From NCBI GenBank assembly GCA_008086245.1, contig VSIX01000032.1:1-64000 (forward strand): 64,000 bases of DNA, in the 5' to 3' direction. Position 1 is the first letter of the stretch; every line of letters begins with the position of its first letter. Under the pieces are notes generated by a model that did no database searches, was not told the DNA's origin, and saw only the letters and a program-made list of their open reading frames with translations. The stretch is from Candidatus Mcinerneyibacterium aminivorans (GTDB lineage: Bacteria > Macinerneyibacteriota > Macinerneyibacteria > Macinerneyibacteriales > Macinerneyibacteriaceae). Positions 25,763 to 35,162 of the stretch are shown here, piece after piece. The translations under genes were made by a program, and so were the position numbers.

Positions 25763-28159
25763 ATGTATAACTTAGAAGTTCTTTCTGCTACCGAATTTGA
25801 AAATTTATCAAAAGATCTAATTGAAAACAAAACAAAAAAGTCATTTACTACTTTTAAAAAGGGTAAAGATAAGGGTATAGATTTTATATATGATGAAGAT
25901 AAAAAATTAGTTGGACAAGCAAAACATTACATAAACTCAACTTTTTCTGATTTAAAAAAATCTATGAAAAAAGAAAAGAAAAAAATGGATTTAGAAAAAC
26001 CTGATAGGTATTTTCTATTTACATCTTTAAAATTAAATCCTCAACAACATGAACAAATAAAACAAATTATGGAACCATATGTAAAAAGCGTAAGTGATAT
26101 TTATAATTTTGATAATATAATAGAACTAATAAAAAATAATGCGGAAATAGAGAAAAAATATTACAAACTATGGTTATCTAGTTCAAATATATTAAAAAGG
26201 ATAATTAATAATGCTCAAGAAAGTACTCTTGAATTTTATAAGGAAAAAATTCTGGATAATATAAAAGTTTATGTAAAAACTGATATATTTGATAAAGTTT
26301 TAGAAAAAATAAAAAAGAAAAATTTTATTATAATTTATGGAGAACCAGGAATAGGAAAAACCGTAATATCAGAAATGTTAATTTACCATTTTTTAGCTGA
26401 TTTTTTTTCATTAAAATATATTTCTGGAAATAAAATAATAGAAATTGAGAGTATATTATCAAGAGATCCCCAAAAAAAGGAAATCATTTTTATTGATGAT
26501 TTTTTAGGACAAAATTTTCTTCACTATCGAAATAAGAATAACCAAGATAAATTAGTAACTTTTATTGATAAATATTTAGATAAAAATAATAAATATGTGA
26601 TATTAACTTCAAGAACTAATATATATAATAAAGCTAAAACAAGATTAGAGAAGTTAAGGAATATTAGTTATAAATTAGTTGATTATTCTATAGAAATACA
26701 ACAATATTCTAAATTAGAAAAAGCAAAAATATTATATAATCACATTTATCATAAATCTATGAATAAAGAATACTTAAATGAACTGCTTAATGAAAACTTT
26801 TATTTAAAAATAATTAATCATAAAAATTACAATCCCAGATTGATAGAGTTTATTACTGAAACAGAACGTTTTGATAAAAGTTCTATGAAATCATATAATA
26901 AATGGATTATGGATAAATTAAACAATCCTCAAGATATTTGGGGAAATGAGTTTTTTGATAATTTAAATGAATATGAAAGAATAATATTACTTACGATACT
27001 ATCATTTAATAAAACAAGTGAATATAATAAGATAGAAAATGCTTTTAATAAGAGATTAAAATATGAAATAAATCACAATAATATTTCAAATAAAAGGAAC
27101 ATTTTTAAAATATCAATGAGAACACTTTCTGATAGTTTTATAAAAATAAAGACAATTTCAAATAAAGAAAAAAGATACATAGATTTTCTTAACCCTTCTA
27201 TTAAAGATTTTTTAATACATTATTTGAAAAATGAATCTCAAGAACAAAAAAGTATTATTGAAAGTTTATATTACATTGATCAAATGAATATATTTATGGA
27301 AGAGGAAGAGGATATATTAAAAATTAATAATGATATTATAATAGATAAATTAATTGGAGATATTGATGAAATTTATTCAGAAAATAATAAAGAGAATAAA
27401 ATAATTGATATACTTAAAAGTTTAGATTTATATAATGATATAATTAACTCAGATTATATTCAATTATGGAATAATATTATACAGAAATATAATATTAATA
27501 ATATAGTTACTACAAGTGAAATAAAATTTCTTATTGATTATTTCAAAAATCATTTAAATAAAACAACTTTGAGTTTAAATATTAATTTTTTAAAAAATAT
27601 AGATTCTTTAGATAGGTTGGAATTAGCAAAAGAATTAATAGATTTAATTTACAAAGATAAATTCCCTTTTGAATATATAAATAAAATAGAAGTGTTAAAA
27701 TCAAATATTGAAGATATATATAATAAGGAAATTAATGATTCTTTAATTAATAATATTGATTACTATCTAGATGAAATTACTTATATCCCTGATGAATTTA
27801 GAGGTAGAACTAATCACAATTTGGAACAAAGAATATTAGAAGATATAGATGAAAATACTGATGATTTTATAAATGACTTAAATTATATTTTTAATTTTGA
27901 TGTTGATTTTGAATCAATAGATTATATGGTTAAATATTTTCTAGAAAATTTTCCAGTTTATGAAGAGGAATATTTACAGATTATTGAAGATTATAGAGAT
28001 GATTATATTAAAGAATCACTTGCCGAAGATGAATATATCAATCAGCAAATTGATGAATGGAAGTTAAATAAACATGAAAATACAAATGCTGGAGAAACTC
28101 AAAATTCAAGTGAGATAGATAGGATTAAGGATATGTTTGATGATTTAAAATGTGAATAA
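25763..28159 (+). CDS. Mrr-type nuclease fused to nSTAND3 NTPase
   Basis: A 798-residue protein. Residues 1-100 are an Mrr-like restriction endonuclease domain: E13, D40 in GID, and Q52-A-K54 in VGQAKHY give the D-QxK catalytic pattern. Residues ~165-480 are a STAND NTPase with Walker A GEPGIGKT (G193-T200) and Walker B IIFIDDFLG (D245, D246). The DDFLG form is typical of the nSTAND3 group. The remaining ~300 residues are helical and acidic, without a recognised domain, and may sense a ligand. In known STAND defence proteins, ligand binding triggers oligomerisation and nuclease attack. AAGGAG precedes ATG 25763. The gene is far more AT-rich than uvrA or gltX. The domain call is strong; the defence role is inferred. 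Confidence 0.85.
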   Translation: MYNLEVLSATEFENLSKDLIENKTKKSFTTFKKGKDKGIDFIYDEDKKLVGQAKHYINSTFSDLKKSMKKEKKKMDLEKPDRYFLFTSLKLNPQQHEQIKQIMEPYVKSVSDIYNFDNIIELIKNNAEIEKKYYKLWLSSSNILKRIINNAQESTLEFYKEKILDNIKVYVKTDIFDKVLEKIKKKNFIIIYGEPGIGKTVISEMLIYHFLADFFSLKYISGNKIIEIESILSRDPQKKEIIFIDDFLGQNFLHYRNKNNQDKLVTFIDKYLDKNNKYVILTSRTNIYNKAKTRLEKLRNISYKLVDYSIEIQQYSKLEKAKILYNHIYHKSMNKEYLNELLNENFYLKIINHKNYNPRLIEFITETERFDKSSMKSYNKWIMDKLNNPQDIWGNEFFDNLNEYERIILLTILSFNKTSEYNKIENAFNKRLKYEINHNNISNKRNIFKISMRTLSDSFIKIKTISNKEKRYIDFLNPSIKDFLIHYLKNESQEQKSIIESLYYIDQMNIFMEEEEDILKINNDIIIDKLIGDIDEIYSENNKENKIIDILKSLDLYNDIINSDYIQLWNNIIQKYNINNIVTTSEIKFLIDYFKNHLNKTTLSLNINFLKNIDSLDRLELAKELIDLIYKDKFPFEYINKIEVLKSNIEDIYNKEINDSLINNIDYYLDEITYIPDEFRGRTNHNLEQRILEDIDENTDDFINDLNYIFNFDVDFESIDYMVKYFLENFPVYEEEYLQIIEDYRDDYIKESLAEDEYINQQIDEWKLNKHENTNAGETQNSSEIDRIKDMFDDLKCE

Positions 28160-28235
28160 TTAATAAAATTTTTAAATAAAAAAAATCATGAAATAAAATA
28201 ACAATGAGTTTTTATAAATAAAAAGGAGAATAATT

Positions 28236-31200
28236 ATTAAAAAAGTAACAAATTATATTCTTTTCCTATTAAATCCACTTTCAATTGTTGGAATAATTGA
28301 CACTTTTTTATTATGGAAGATTGTTTTTTTATTAATAAATTCAAAAACTATATTTTATTTATCTATTTATATTTATTCTTTCTTTGTGATAATAAGTGTA
28401 ATAATTTTTGAGATATTATTGTATTCTTTCATTAAAAAACGAGATATAAATTATTTAGAACAACAAAATTTTTTCAATATTAAATCATTAAAAAATAAAG
28501 CTAAAGAATATAATGAAGATATATATTTTTATGATTTTTGGGATATTAAAATATGGAAAAAGTTAATTAAAAAATTTTTGCTTAATTTATATAATCCTAC
28601 CAGCAAATCTGTATTAAAAATTAGTGTTTTATATGGATTAGGCGTCCTTATTAACAACTCTATATTTATTAATAGTGTAACAACCTCAAACTTTTATAAC
28701 AACAAATTTTTTAATATCAACATTGCTTTTGTTTCCTTAATTATTGCTATATTTATTTTTATTACAAAAGAGATTAAAGAAAAAATATTTTCTGGGGAGG
28801 TGGAATTAAAGAAAAGTTTTATATTTCCAATAGTTATTTTTGAAATATATAATTTACTAATAATTTTTTCTGGTTTGCAATCCTATACAATTATAAATAC
28901 TTATATAATCGGTATTAGTTTAATTTATTCTGTATTTAAATTAATAGAAATATATATTAATAAAAGTAAATATGATCTATATGAAAGAGAAATAATAAAT
29001 GATAAATTTAAAATGATTCAAGCTAATAAAAACATATTAAATATTGCTGATAAAATTTTAAAAATATATTTTAATAAAAAAAGTAGAAATATTAAAAATC
29101 CGGAACTAATTAAGTCATCTTTTGAAAATTCAATAGTAATTAAATCAAAAAGACAAGGTAAAATATCAGATATAAATTTAAAAAAATTAAGTATGTTTAT
29201 TAAAAAAGTAAATAAATGTATAGAATTAAATACAGGGAATAAAGATAAAAATTATGAAATTAAATTTAATTTTAAGTTTAATAAAAAATTAAATCATAAT
29301 AAGAATTTAATTGAATTAAATTTTGAAAATTCAGAAAAATATCGAAATAAGATTATTAAAATGTGGGAAAGGAATAATCCCTTGAAGATAAAAAGTGGAA
29401 GAAATGATAGAGAAACAATAACATATGAGTTTAATAAGTTGTATGAAAGAATTATAAGTGCATTTATTAATGATGATCATGTTAAGATACAAAATATATT
29501 AAAAAAGTATAATATTTTTATTGATAATATATTAAAATCTATTTATAGGAATATAAATATAGAAAAAATTCAAAATAAAAAACATTCAATTGAAAGATTA
29601 TTTCATCCTAAATTTAATGATGAATTAGAACATACAATAAGTAAAATTTATTCTGCAATTATAAGAAATAATAAATATTTTATATTAACAAATGATTTTA
29701 AAAATTTTATTTTAGAAAATATCTATAAATCTATTACTTATTTAAATCCATATTATTTTAAATCTTTTTTAGATTATTTAATTTACTTTTATTTAGATAC
29801 TCATAAAAATAATAATAATTATAACTATACTCTTGATCTGTTTTTTAGAAGAGTAGAAGAAATTTATAATTTTATTATCAGTAGGACTAAAAGAAAAGAT
29901 ATTAATTTAACAAAATCTAAAGATTTCATAGTAAGTATTTTGCAATTTTTTAAAAAATTCATTAGATATCTTTATGATAGAAATGGCTATGAAATATTAA
30001 GTAGAGTTTTTAATGAAATGAATACTCTATTTCAAAAAAATATCTTAAAAATTATAAATTATAGTAATATTGAGAATAGTAATAAAGAATGTTTTAAAAA
30101 TTATGAAAATATTAAAAATAATTATTGTTTTAATAAAATTGTAATGAGATATAAAAATCAATTACTATTTGGTATGAGCTCTTATTTTAATATGTCTTTA
30201 AATAAATATAAATGTAAAAAAGACAAAACAGTAGAAGATATTCATAAAATAGTTAATACAAAAAAAATATTAAATAAAATCATAAGGAATGAAGGGTTAT
30301 TAAATATAGACCAAATAATATTATATTATAAAGATTATTCGAACAGAAAAATTGAAAATTTTTGGGGATTTTCAAACTGGGAAAACTTTGATTCAACAGG
30401 ATGGGGTAGGTTATATATTCATGATTACTATAGATTAACATTCTTAATTCAAATTTATTTTATTAAAATGAAACAAAATAATAAAAAAATTCCTTATGAT
30501 GATTTTATAGCAAAAAATGCTGATAGATTAGTTAATGATATTAAAAATAATGAAGAATATAAAAAAACAGTGAAAGAAATATTGAAAATTGAAAAGTTAG
30601 ATAAGAAATTAATAGAAAATATTGAAAATGAAATAAAAGATATTAAAGATAATTATAAAAAGAGAAAAGAAAAAGAACTAAAAAAGAAACCTATATCCGA
30701 AAAAAAAGTAAAAGAATTCAAAAAAAATATGTATAATGAATATTCTTCTCTACGAAAAATTAAAAATATTTTTAATAATATAAAAAGGAAGAAGGATGAA
30801 CAAATAACAATAACTGGGATTACTCAGGCGCATGATAAAAAACCATTCGTTGAAGTAGAAGAGAATTTTATAAGTAATATAGGTGAGGTATATGGTAGAG
30901 GTTTAGCAGAAATGGAAGATAAAAAAATAATTTCCGATATTTGCCGAAAATCAAAATCATTAAATAAACAAGTTACTAATTATAATGAATTAAAGAATTT
31001 ACTGAATCAAAATAATATTAATAATAATTTTATTTGTTTGACCAAGTATCAAAATCTTTATGAGTTAAAAGATAATTGTGAGATGTTTAAACAGGAAAAT
31101 ATGCTGAGTAATACAAAAGGGAAATTTGAGTTAAGTAAGAGAGAAATTAATATATATTTCATTCCACAAAAATTTATAAGAAATGATTTTTTATTTATTA

Positions 31201-31499
31201 ATTTGGAAAATATTAAGTTTATTCAATATGAGCCATTAAATAAAAATGAGAGCATTAAGAAAAAAATTAATGAGTTTTATGTTGATATCCAGGCGTTTTC
31301 AGAAAATGAAAAACTAATGAAACAATTATTAAAAGATAAACCAGATTGGTTAGTTAAAAAAGGAAGTGAAAGAGACCAGAAGGAACATTTAAAACAAAAA
31401 GTCTGGATTAAAATATTTGAAAGATTTGATATTAAAATTATTGATAAAAATAAAACTACAGTTTTTTTTGTAGAAATGGAAAGGGATGATAAACTTTGA
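28236..31499 (+). CDS. Large membrane protein of unknown family
   Basis: A protein of 1037 residues if it starts at GTG 28386, or about 1087 if it starts at ATT 28236 (or 28233). I prefer ATT: AAAGGAG at 28222-28228 is correctly spaced, the frame is open back to the stop at 28215, and the added residues are a coherent membrane helix. No ATG, GTG or TTG lies in that stretch, and GTG 28386 has no ribosome site. About six membrane helices fill the first ~210 residues; the rest is soluble, lysine- and asparagine-rich and helical. I recognise no catalytic motif. Its end overlaps the KAP gene as TTGA, so the two products are probably partners. It could be a membrane effector controlled by the NTPases. 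Confidence 0.75.
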   Translation: MKKVTNYILFLLNPLSIVGIIDTFLLWKIVFLLINSKTIFYLSIYIYSFFVIISVIIFEILLYSFIKKRDINYLEQQNFFNIKSLKNKAKEYNEDIYFYDFWDIKIWKKLIKKFLLNLYNPTSKSVLKISVLYGLGVLINNSIFINSVTTSNFYNNKFFNINIAFVSLIIAIFIFITKEIKEKIFSGEVELKKSFIFPIVIFEIYNLLIIFSGLQSYTIINTYIIGISLIYSVFKLIEIYINKSKYDLYEREIINDKFKMIQANKNILNIADKILKIYFNKKSRNIKNPELIKSSFENSIVIKSKRQGKISDINLKKLSMFIKKVNKCIELNTGNKDKNYEIKFNFKFNKKLNHNKNLIELNFENSEKYRNKIIKMWERNNPLKIKSGRNDRETITYEFNKLYERIISAFINDDHVKIQNILKKYNIFIDNILKSIYRNINIEKIQNKKHSIERLFHPKFNDELEHTISKIYSAIIRNNKYFILTNDFKNFILENIYKSITYLNPYYFKSFLDYLIYFYLDTHKNNNNYNYTLDLFFRRVEEIYNFIISRTKRKDINLTKSKDFIVSILQFFKKFIRYLYDRNGYEILSRVFNEMNTLFQKNILKIINYSNIENSNKECFKNYENIKNNYCFNKIVMRYKNQLLFGMSSYFNMSLNKYKCKKDKTVEDIHKIVNTKKILNKIIRNEGLLNIDQIILYYKDYSNRKIENFWGFSNWENFDSTGWGRLYIHDYYRLTFLIQIYFIKMKQNNKKIPYDDFIAKNADRLVNDIKNNEEYKKTVKEILKIEKLDKKLIENIENEIKDIKDNYKKRKEKELKKKPISEKKVKEFKKNMYNEYSSLRKIKNIFNNIKRKKDEQITITGITQAHDKKPFVEVEENFISNIGEVYGRGLAEMEDKKIISDICRKSKSLNKQVTNYNELKNLLNQNNINNNFICLTKYQNLYELKDNCEMFKQENMLSNTKGKFELSKREINIYFIPQKFIRNDFLFINLENIKFIQYEPLNKNESIKKKINEFYVDIQAFSENEKLMKQLLKDKPDWLVKKGSERDQKEHLKQKVWIKIFERFDIKIIDKNKTTVFFVEMERDDKL

Positions 31500-32929
31500 A
31501 ATTAAAATCTGATCCAATTGAAATTCCTAAACTTGAGGATATTGAAAATGAAGATCAAATTTTTAAAAATGATAAATTAAAAAGGAAAGAAGAAATTGAA
31601 ATATTAACTAATTTTGTTCAGAATGTTGAAACACCCTTTGTTATAACAGTAAATTCACAATGGGGGAATGGAAAAACTACTTTTATTAGATTATGGAGAA
31701 GATATTTAGAGTTCAAGAATATTCCTACTATCCTATTCAATGCATGGGAAACTGAATTTTTAGATATGCCCTTATTTTCTTTAATTGGTGAATTAGATGA
31801 ACATATTACAGAGAATAAAAATATAAGACAGCAGGAAAAGGAAAAACTAAAAAATGCAGCTAAAGGAATATATGATAATAAATTAAATATTTTGATTAAA
31901 CTACTTTCTAGAGGAACCTTAGCAGCAGAGGAGTTTAAAAATAATTATGATTTCAGTATAGAAAAATATAAGGAACTTAAAAAGGGTATAAATGATTTAA
32001 AAGATAATGTAAATGATACAATAAAAGATATTTTAAAAAAATATAACAAAAATTATAAAAATAAAGAGAAGAATAAAGAAATTACAGGGGATATTAATAT
32101 TTTTAATCCAAATAATTTAATATTTTTCATAGATGAGTTGGATAGATGTAAACCTTTCTATGTTATAAATATGCTGGAAAAAATCAAACATTTTTTTAAT
32201 ATTAAAAATGTAGTATTTGTTCTTTCAATAGACAAAAACCAAATTCAAAATGCATTAAAATCAGTTTATAGTAATGAAATTGAAGCAAAGCAATTTCTAA
32301 ATAAAATTATTGATTTGAATTATGATTTAAAATCTATTAGTAGTGAAAAGTATTTACAATCTTTAATAACAAAATTTGGAATTGAAATATTAAATGAAGA
32401 AAAAAATATTTATGGTGAAAAAATTAATATTATAAAAATTATTCGATACTTTTGTAATAAAAAAGGTTACAGTTATAGACAAAAGGAATTTTTTATAAGA
32501 TACATAGTTCTTGTATCTAAAGTTATACAAGAATTAGATGAGATAACTTTTGTTTTTACACCCTTTATAATTTTTATAATGTTGGAAGATAAAAATAGCT
32601 ATAAAAAAATATTAAACAATAATTATAATCCCCAAAAATTAATTAATAATATAATTAAAAATCATAATATAAATGATAATTCTTTCAATAAAAAATATCT
32701 TGGAATAGTAGAAGCTTTATTAAGATACAAAAAAAATGATCCTGAAATGCTTGAAAGTTATCGTAATAACTATACAAGAAATGAAGATGGTTCTAAAAGT
32801 AGAGCATATTATGTTGTATCAACAATTACTTCCTTAGGTAAAAATATAAAAGAGATAAAAGAAAAAATGGAAAAAATAATAAGAAGCATAAATTTATTAG
32901 AGGGTATTTTTTTTAGTAGTGAAAAATAA
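31496..32929 (+). CDS. KAP-family P-loop NTPase
   Basis: A 477-residue KAP NTPase. Walker A is SQWGNGKTT (W56-T62) and is followed by FNAWETEF, the conserved strand-2 segment of KAP proteins. Walker B is FFIDELDRCKP with D213 and E214. VFVLSIDKNQIQNALKS, about 30 residues further on, is the next family block. KAP proteins typically act at the inner face of the membrane, and several are implicated in phage exclusion (PifA of plasmid F is one). No membrane helices are inserted here, so membrane attachment could come from the partner encoded just upstream. The start is TTG 31496, overlapping the upstream stop by four bases (TTGA). Confidence 0.9.
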   Translation: MKLKSDPIEIPKLEDIENEDQIFKNDKLKRKEEIEILTNFVQNVETPFVITVNSQWGNGKTTFIRLWRRYLEFKNIPTILFNAWETEFLDMPLFSLIGELDEHITENKNIRQQEKEKLKNAAKGIYDNKLNILIKLLSRGTLAAEEFKNNYDFSIEKYKELKKGINDLKDNVNDTIKDILKKYNKNYKNKEKNKEITGDINIFNPNNLIFFIDELDRCKPFYVINMLEKIKHFFNIKNVVFVLSIDKNQIQNALKSVYSNEIEAKQFLNKIIDLNYDLKSISSEKYLQSLITKFGIEILNEEKNIYGEKINIIKIIRYFCNKKGYSYRQKEFFIRYIVLVSKVIQELDEITFVFTPFIIFIMLEDKNSYKKILNNNYNPQKLINNIIKNHNINDNSFNKKYLGIVEALLRYKKNDPEMLESYRNNYTRNEDGSKSRAYYVVSTITSLGKNIKEIKEKMEKIIRSINLLEGIFFSSEK

Positions 32930-32933
32930 ATTA

Positions 32934-33821
32934 ATGAATAATCAAATAAAAAACCTATTCACCTGCCCAAGCTGCAGCTTCGAATTTAAAATCAAAGAGA
33001 ATAAACTAATATGCACAGATTGTGGAAACGAATATGAAATTGATGATAACCTTATCGATTTTGGAGTAAAACAGCAGAGGTTTGTAAATAACTGGGGAGG
33101 GACGGCAGATGAAGATGAAGCTATGGAGTGGATTACAAATCTAATAGAAGAAGGATATCTCATAGAAGAGGATCTGCAGTGGCTTCAGAAAAATGTTAAC
33201 GAAGATGCCATTGAAAGCAGCTGGAAGCAGGCTTTAGAGGAAATCAGGGGTGAATACTACAATCCTGATAACGATGTGATAGTGGATCTGGCAAGTGGAA
33301 TGGGTTCTGTATTCAATAATGGAATGGATTTTAAAAAACTGGAAGGCAAGACTGTTATCCTTACAGATTTGAGCAGAAAAATACTGGAAGATGTAAGGGA
33401 TAGATTGAAAGAGAAAACTCAAAATATAAATATGATTTATGCAGTTTGTGATGTGGGCAATCTTCCTCTTAAAGATAATTCGGTTGATTTTATCTCCTCG
33501 GTTGGAGTTTTTGCCAACGCTTTTAGCGGTAAAGATATACTTGGTGAGCTGAAGAGAATTTTAAAACCTTCAAAAAGATTTAAATTATTTGAGTTCTTAA
33601 ATATTGAGGGCAGCAGATCGCAAAAATTAAAGGAAAAAATAGCAAATGAAGATATTTTATCAACGGTTGAAAGATTCAAAATCGGTTTTGAGGAGATTGA
33701 TCTGAAGAAATTTGAAATTGATAAACTTTATGAGGGTGTAGCTCACATGGAGGGAGATCTACTTCCTCTTAAGGATGAAAAGGGCGTCTGGGCACTTATT
33801 AGAGCGGTAAATTGTCAATAG
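32934..33821 (+). CDS. Zinc-ribbon SAM-dependent methyltransferase
   Basis: About 295 residues. The N-terminus has a Trm112-like zinc ribbon, CPSC at residues ~11-14 and CTDCG near 30. A linker region follows and then a class I methyltransferase core with VDLASGMGSV (SAM loop), VILTDLS (acidic ribose-binding strand), and CDVGNLPLKDNSVDFISSVG (motif IV region). The substrate is unknown. A start at GTG 32919 would overlap the KAP gene; ATG 32934 gives no overlap. Base composition returns to that of the host genes here, so I place it outside the island even though it follows it directly. Confidence 0.83.
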   Translation: MNNQIKNLFTCPSCSFEFKIKENKLICTDCGNEYEIDDNLIDFGVKQQRFVNNWGGTADEDEAMEWITNLIEEGYLIEEDLQWLQKNVNEDAIESSWKQALEEIRGEYYNPDNDVIVDLASGMGSVFNNGMDFKKLEGKTVILTDLSRKILEDVRDRLKEKTQNINMIYAVCDVGNLPLKDNSVDFISSVGVFANAFSGKDILGELKRILKPSKRFKLFEFLNIEGSRSQKLKEKIANEDILSTVERFKIGFEEIDLKKFEIDKLYEGVAHMEGDLLPLKDEKGVWALIRAVNCQ

Positions 33822-34162
33822 TGAATATAAAATAAATCCAGAGAAGATTTTCAAAAAATTAAGAAGAATTTATAATAGATAACTGGAATATAAACTACTC
33901 TGAAATATACAGTTAATCTCCAATTTAAGTTTATCAATACAAAAGAAATATTTTTAATTAATAAATAAGAAAGTAATTACTGTTAATATTTTCAACTATT
34001 GGTATAAGTAATACAAAAAATAGCTTGAAATATTATTTGAGTATGGGAAAATATTATGCAGGGATATCTTGGGGAAGATAATCTTTAAATTTATTATTTA
34101 AAAATTTACAAGATATTCTTTTTAGATATAAGTTTTAAAGTTTTTTAGAGAGGAGTTTACTA
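33822..34162. other. Intergenic region, nothing recognised
   Basis: AT-rich spacer without a repeat, hairpin or credible frame that I can recognise. The last 15 bases carry the AGAGAGGAG ribosome-binding site of the following lipoprotein gene. Confidence 0.6.
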
Positions 34163-34927
34163 ATGAAAAAATTTGTTACTGTATTTTTAATTGTGGGAAT
34201 TTTATTTGCATTTGGCTGTTCTGATGAAAACACTACAGGAATATCGGATGATAATTCATCGGGAGATGATTCGGATGATGGTACAAATGAATCAGATCCT
34301 GTTGTTGAAGTATTAAATATAACAGAACTTGATACGGAATATTCTCCAAGATATGTTATTTCTTATGAAAATACTTTTTCTCATGGAGAGCATAAAATAT
34401 ATAAGGTAGAAAATGGAATTGAATGGTATGGGTTGTGGTTTTCTAATGATGGGACAAATAATTTACCTTATGAAGTACAGGAAAAACCATTATCTGTATT
34501 TGATTTTATTAATTCAAATGGATATCTTATTGAATATCCTTTAGAAATAGGTACCAGCTGGTATGAAAGTGTATCGCTTAGAGGAATTAACTGGAGTGGA
34601 GCATCAAGTATTAGATCATTGAATGATACAGTAGAATTTGAAGAAAATCAGTTTGAAAATTGTATAAGAATTAGGACAGAAATTACCGGGGAAGGTGACG
34701 ACTCGTTCGGTGAAACAGTTACAGATAAAATGAATGCGTTAGGCAGAGGTACAAGATATACCTGGCTTAAAAAAGGTGTAGGAATAGTTAAAATCGAATA
34801 TAACCACGAAAATGGAAATGTAACTGTTATTGAACTTGATACATATTCAGTAGAAAGTTCTGATAGTTATTTCCCAATGGCGGTTGGTAATAGCTGGACC
34901 TACAACTGGTACTACAAAACAAATTAA
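34163..34927 (+). CDS. Lipoprotein of unknown function
   Basis: A 254-residue lipoprotein with lipobox FAFGC (cysteine 19). An acidic, serine-rich linker follows (residues ~22-48, mostly S, D and G), a common spacer that keeps the folded part away from the membrane. The mature domain is beta-rich with many W and Y residues and closes with FPMAVGNSWTYNWYY, a segment seen in secreted proteins with a repeated NSWTY-type element. No family name can be given. A perfect 13-bp hairpin follows the stop. The gene stands alone. Confidence 0.75.
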   Translation: MKKFVTVFLIVGILFAFGCSDENTTGISDDNSSGDDSDDGTNESDPVVEVLNITELDTEYSPRYVISYENTFSHGEHKIYKVENGIEWYGLWFSNDGTNNLPYEVQEKPLSVFDFINSNGYLIEYPLEIGTSWYESVSLRGINWSGASSIRSLNDTVEFEENQFENCIRIRTEITGEGDDSFGETVTDKMNALGRGTRYTWLKKGVGIVKIEYNHENGNVTVIELDTYSVESSDSYFPMAVGNSWTYNWYYKTN

Positions 34928-34942
34928 GTAAATGAAAATTCT

Positions 34943-34970
34943 GGTATTTCCCAGCTTGCTGGGAAATACC
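34943..34970 (+). terminator. Strong intrinsic terminator
   Basis: GGTATTTCCCAGC, loop TT, GCTGGGAAATACC, a perfect 13-bp stem 15 bases after the lipoprotein stop. A T-rich tract follows at some distance. Confidence 0.7.
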
Positions 34971-35162
34971 GGGAACTTCTTGTTTACTTTTTATATATTA
35001 TTAGAAATTAAGTTAATGAAGATGATTGTTTCATAATCTTATTTCCTGTATTACTTTTAATTATTTTTATATCAAATATATTACTTGTAAGAACTTTCAA
35101 TTTTCATCTTTTAATTTTTTTAAAAATGTAGTATTATTAATATATGAAAATAGGAGTAAATT

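Noticed and set aside
24900-33821. Prophage or integrative element
   Set aside because: No integrase, capsid, terminase, tail or attachment repeats are present; only three large genes and one small gene occupy the region.
32934-33821. Methyltransferase as a fourth gene of the defence island
   Set aside because: Its base composition is that of the host and it has no target-recognition domain of a DNA modification enzyme; adjacency is the only link.
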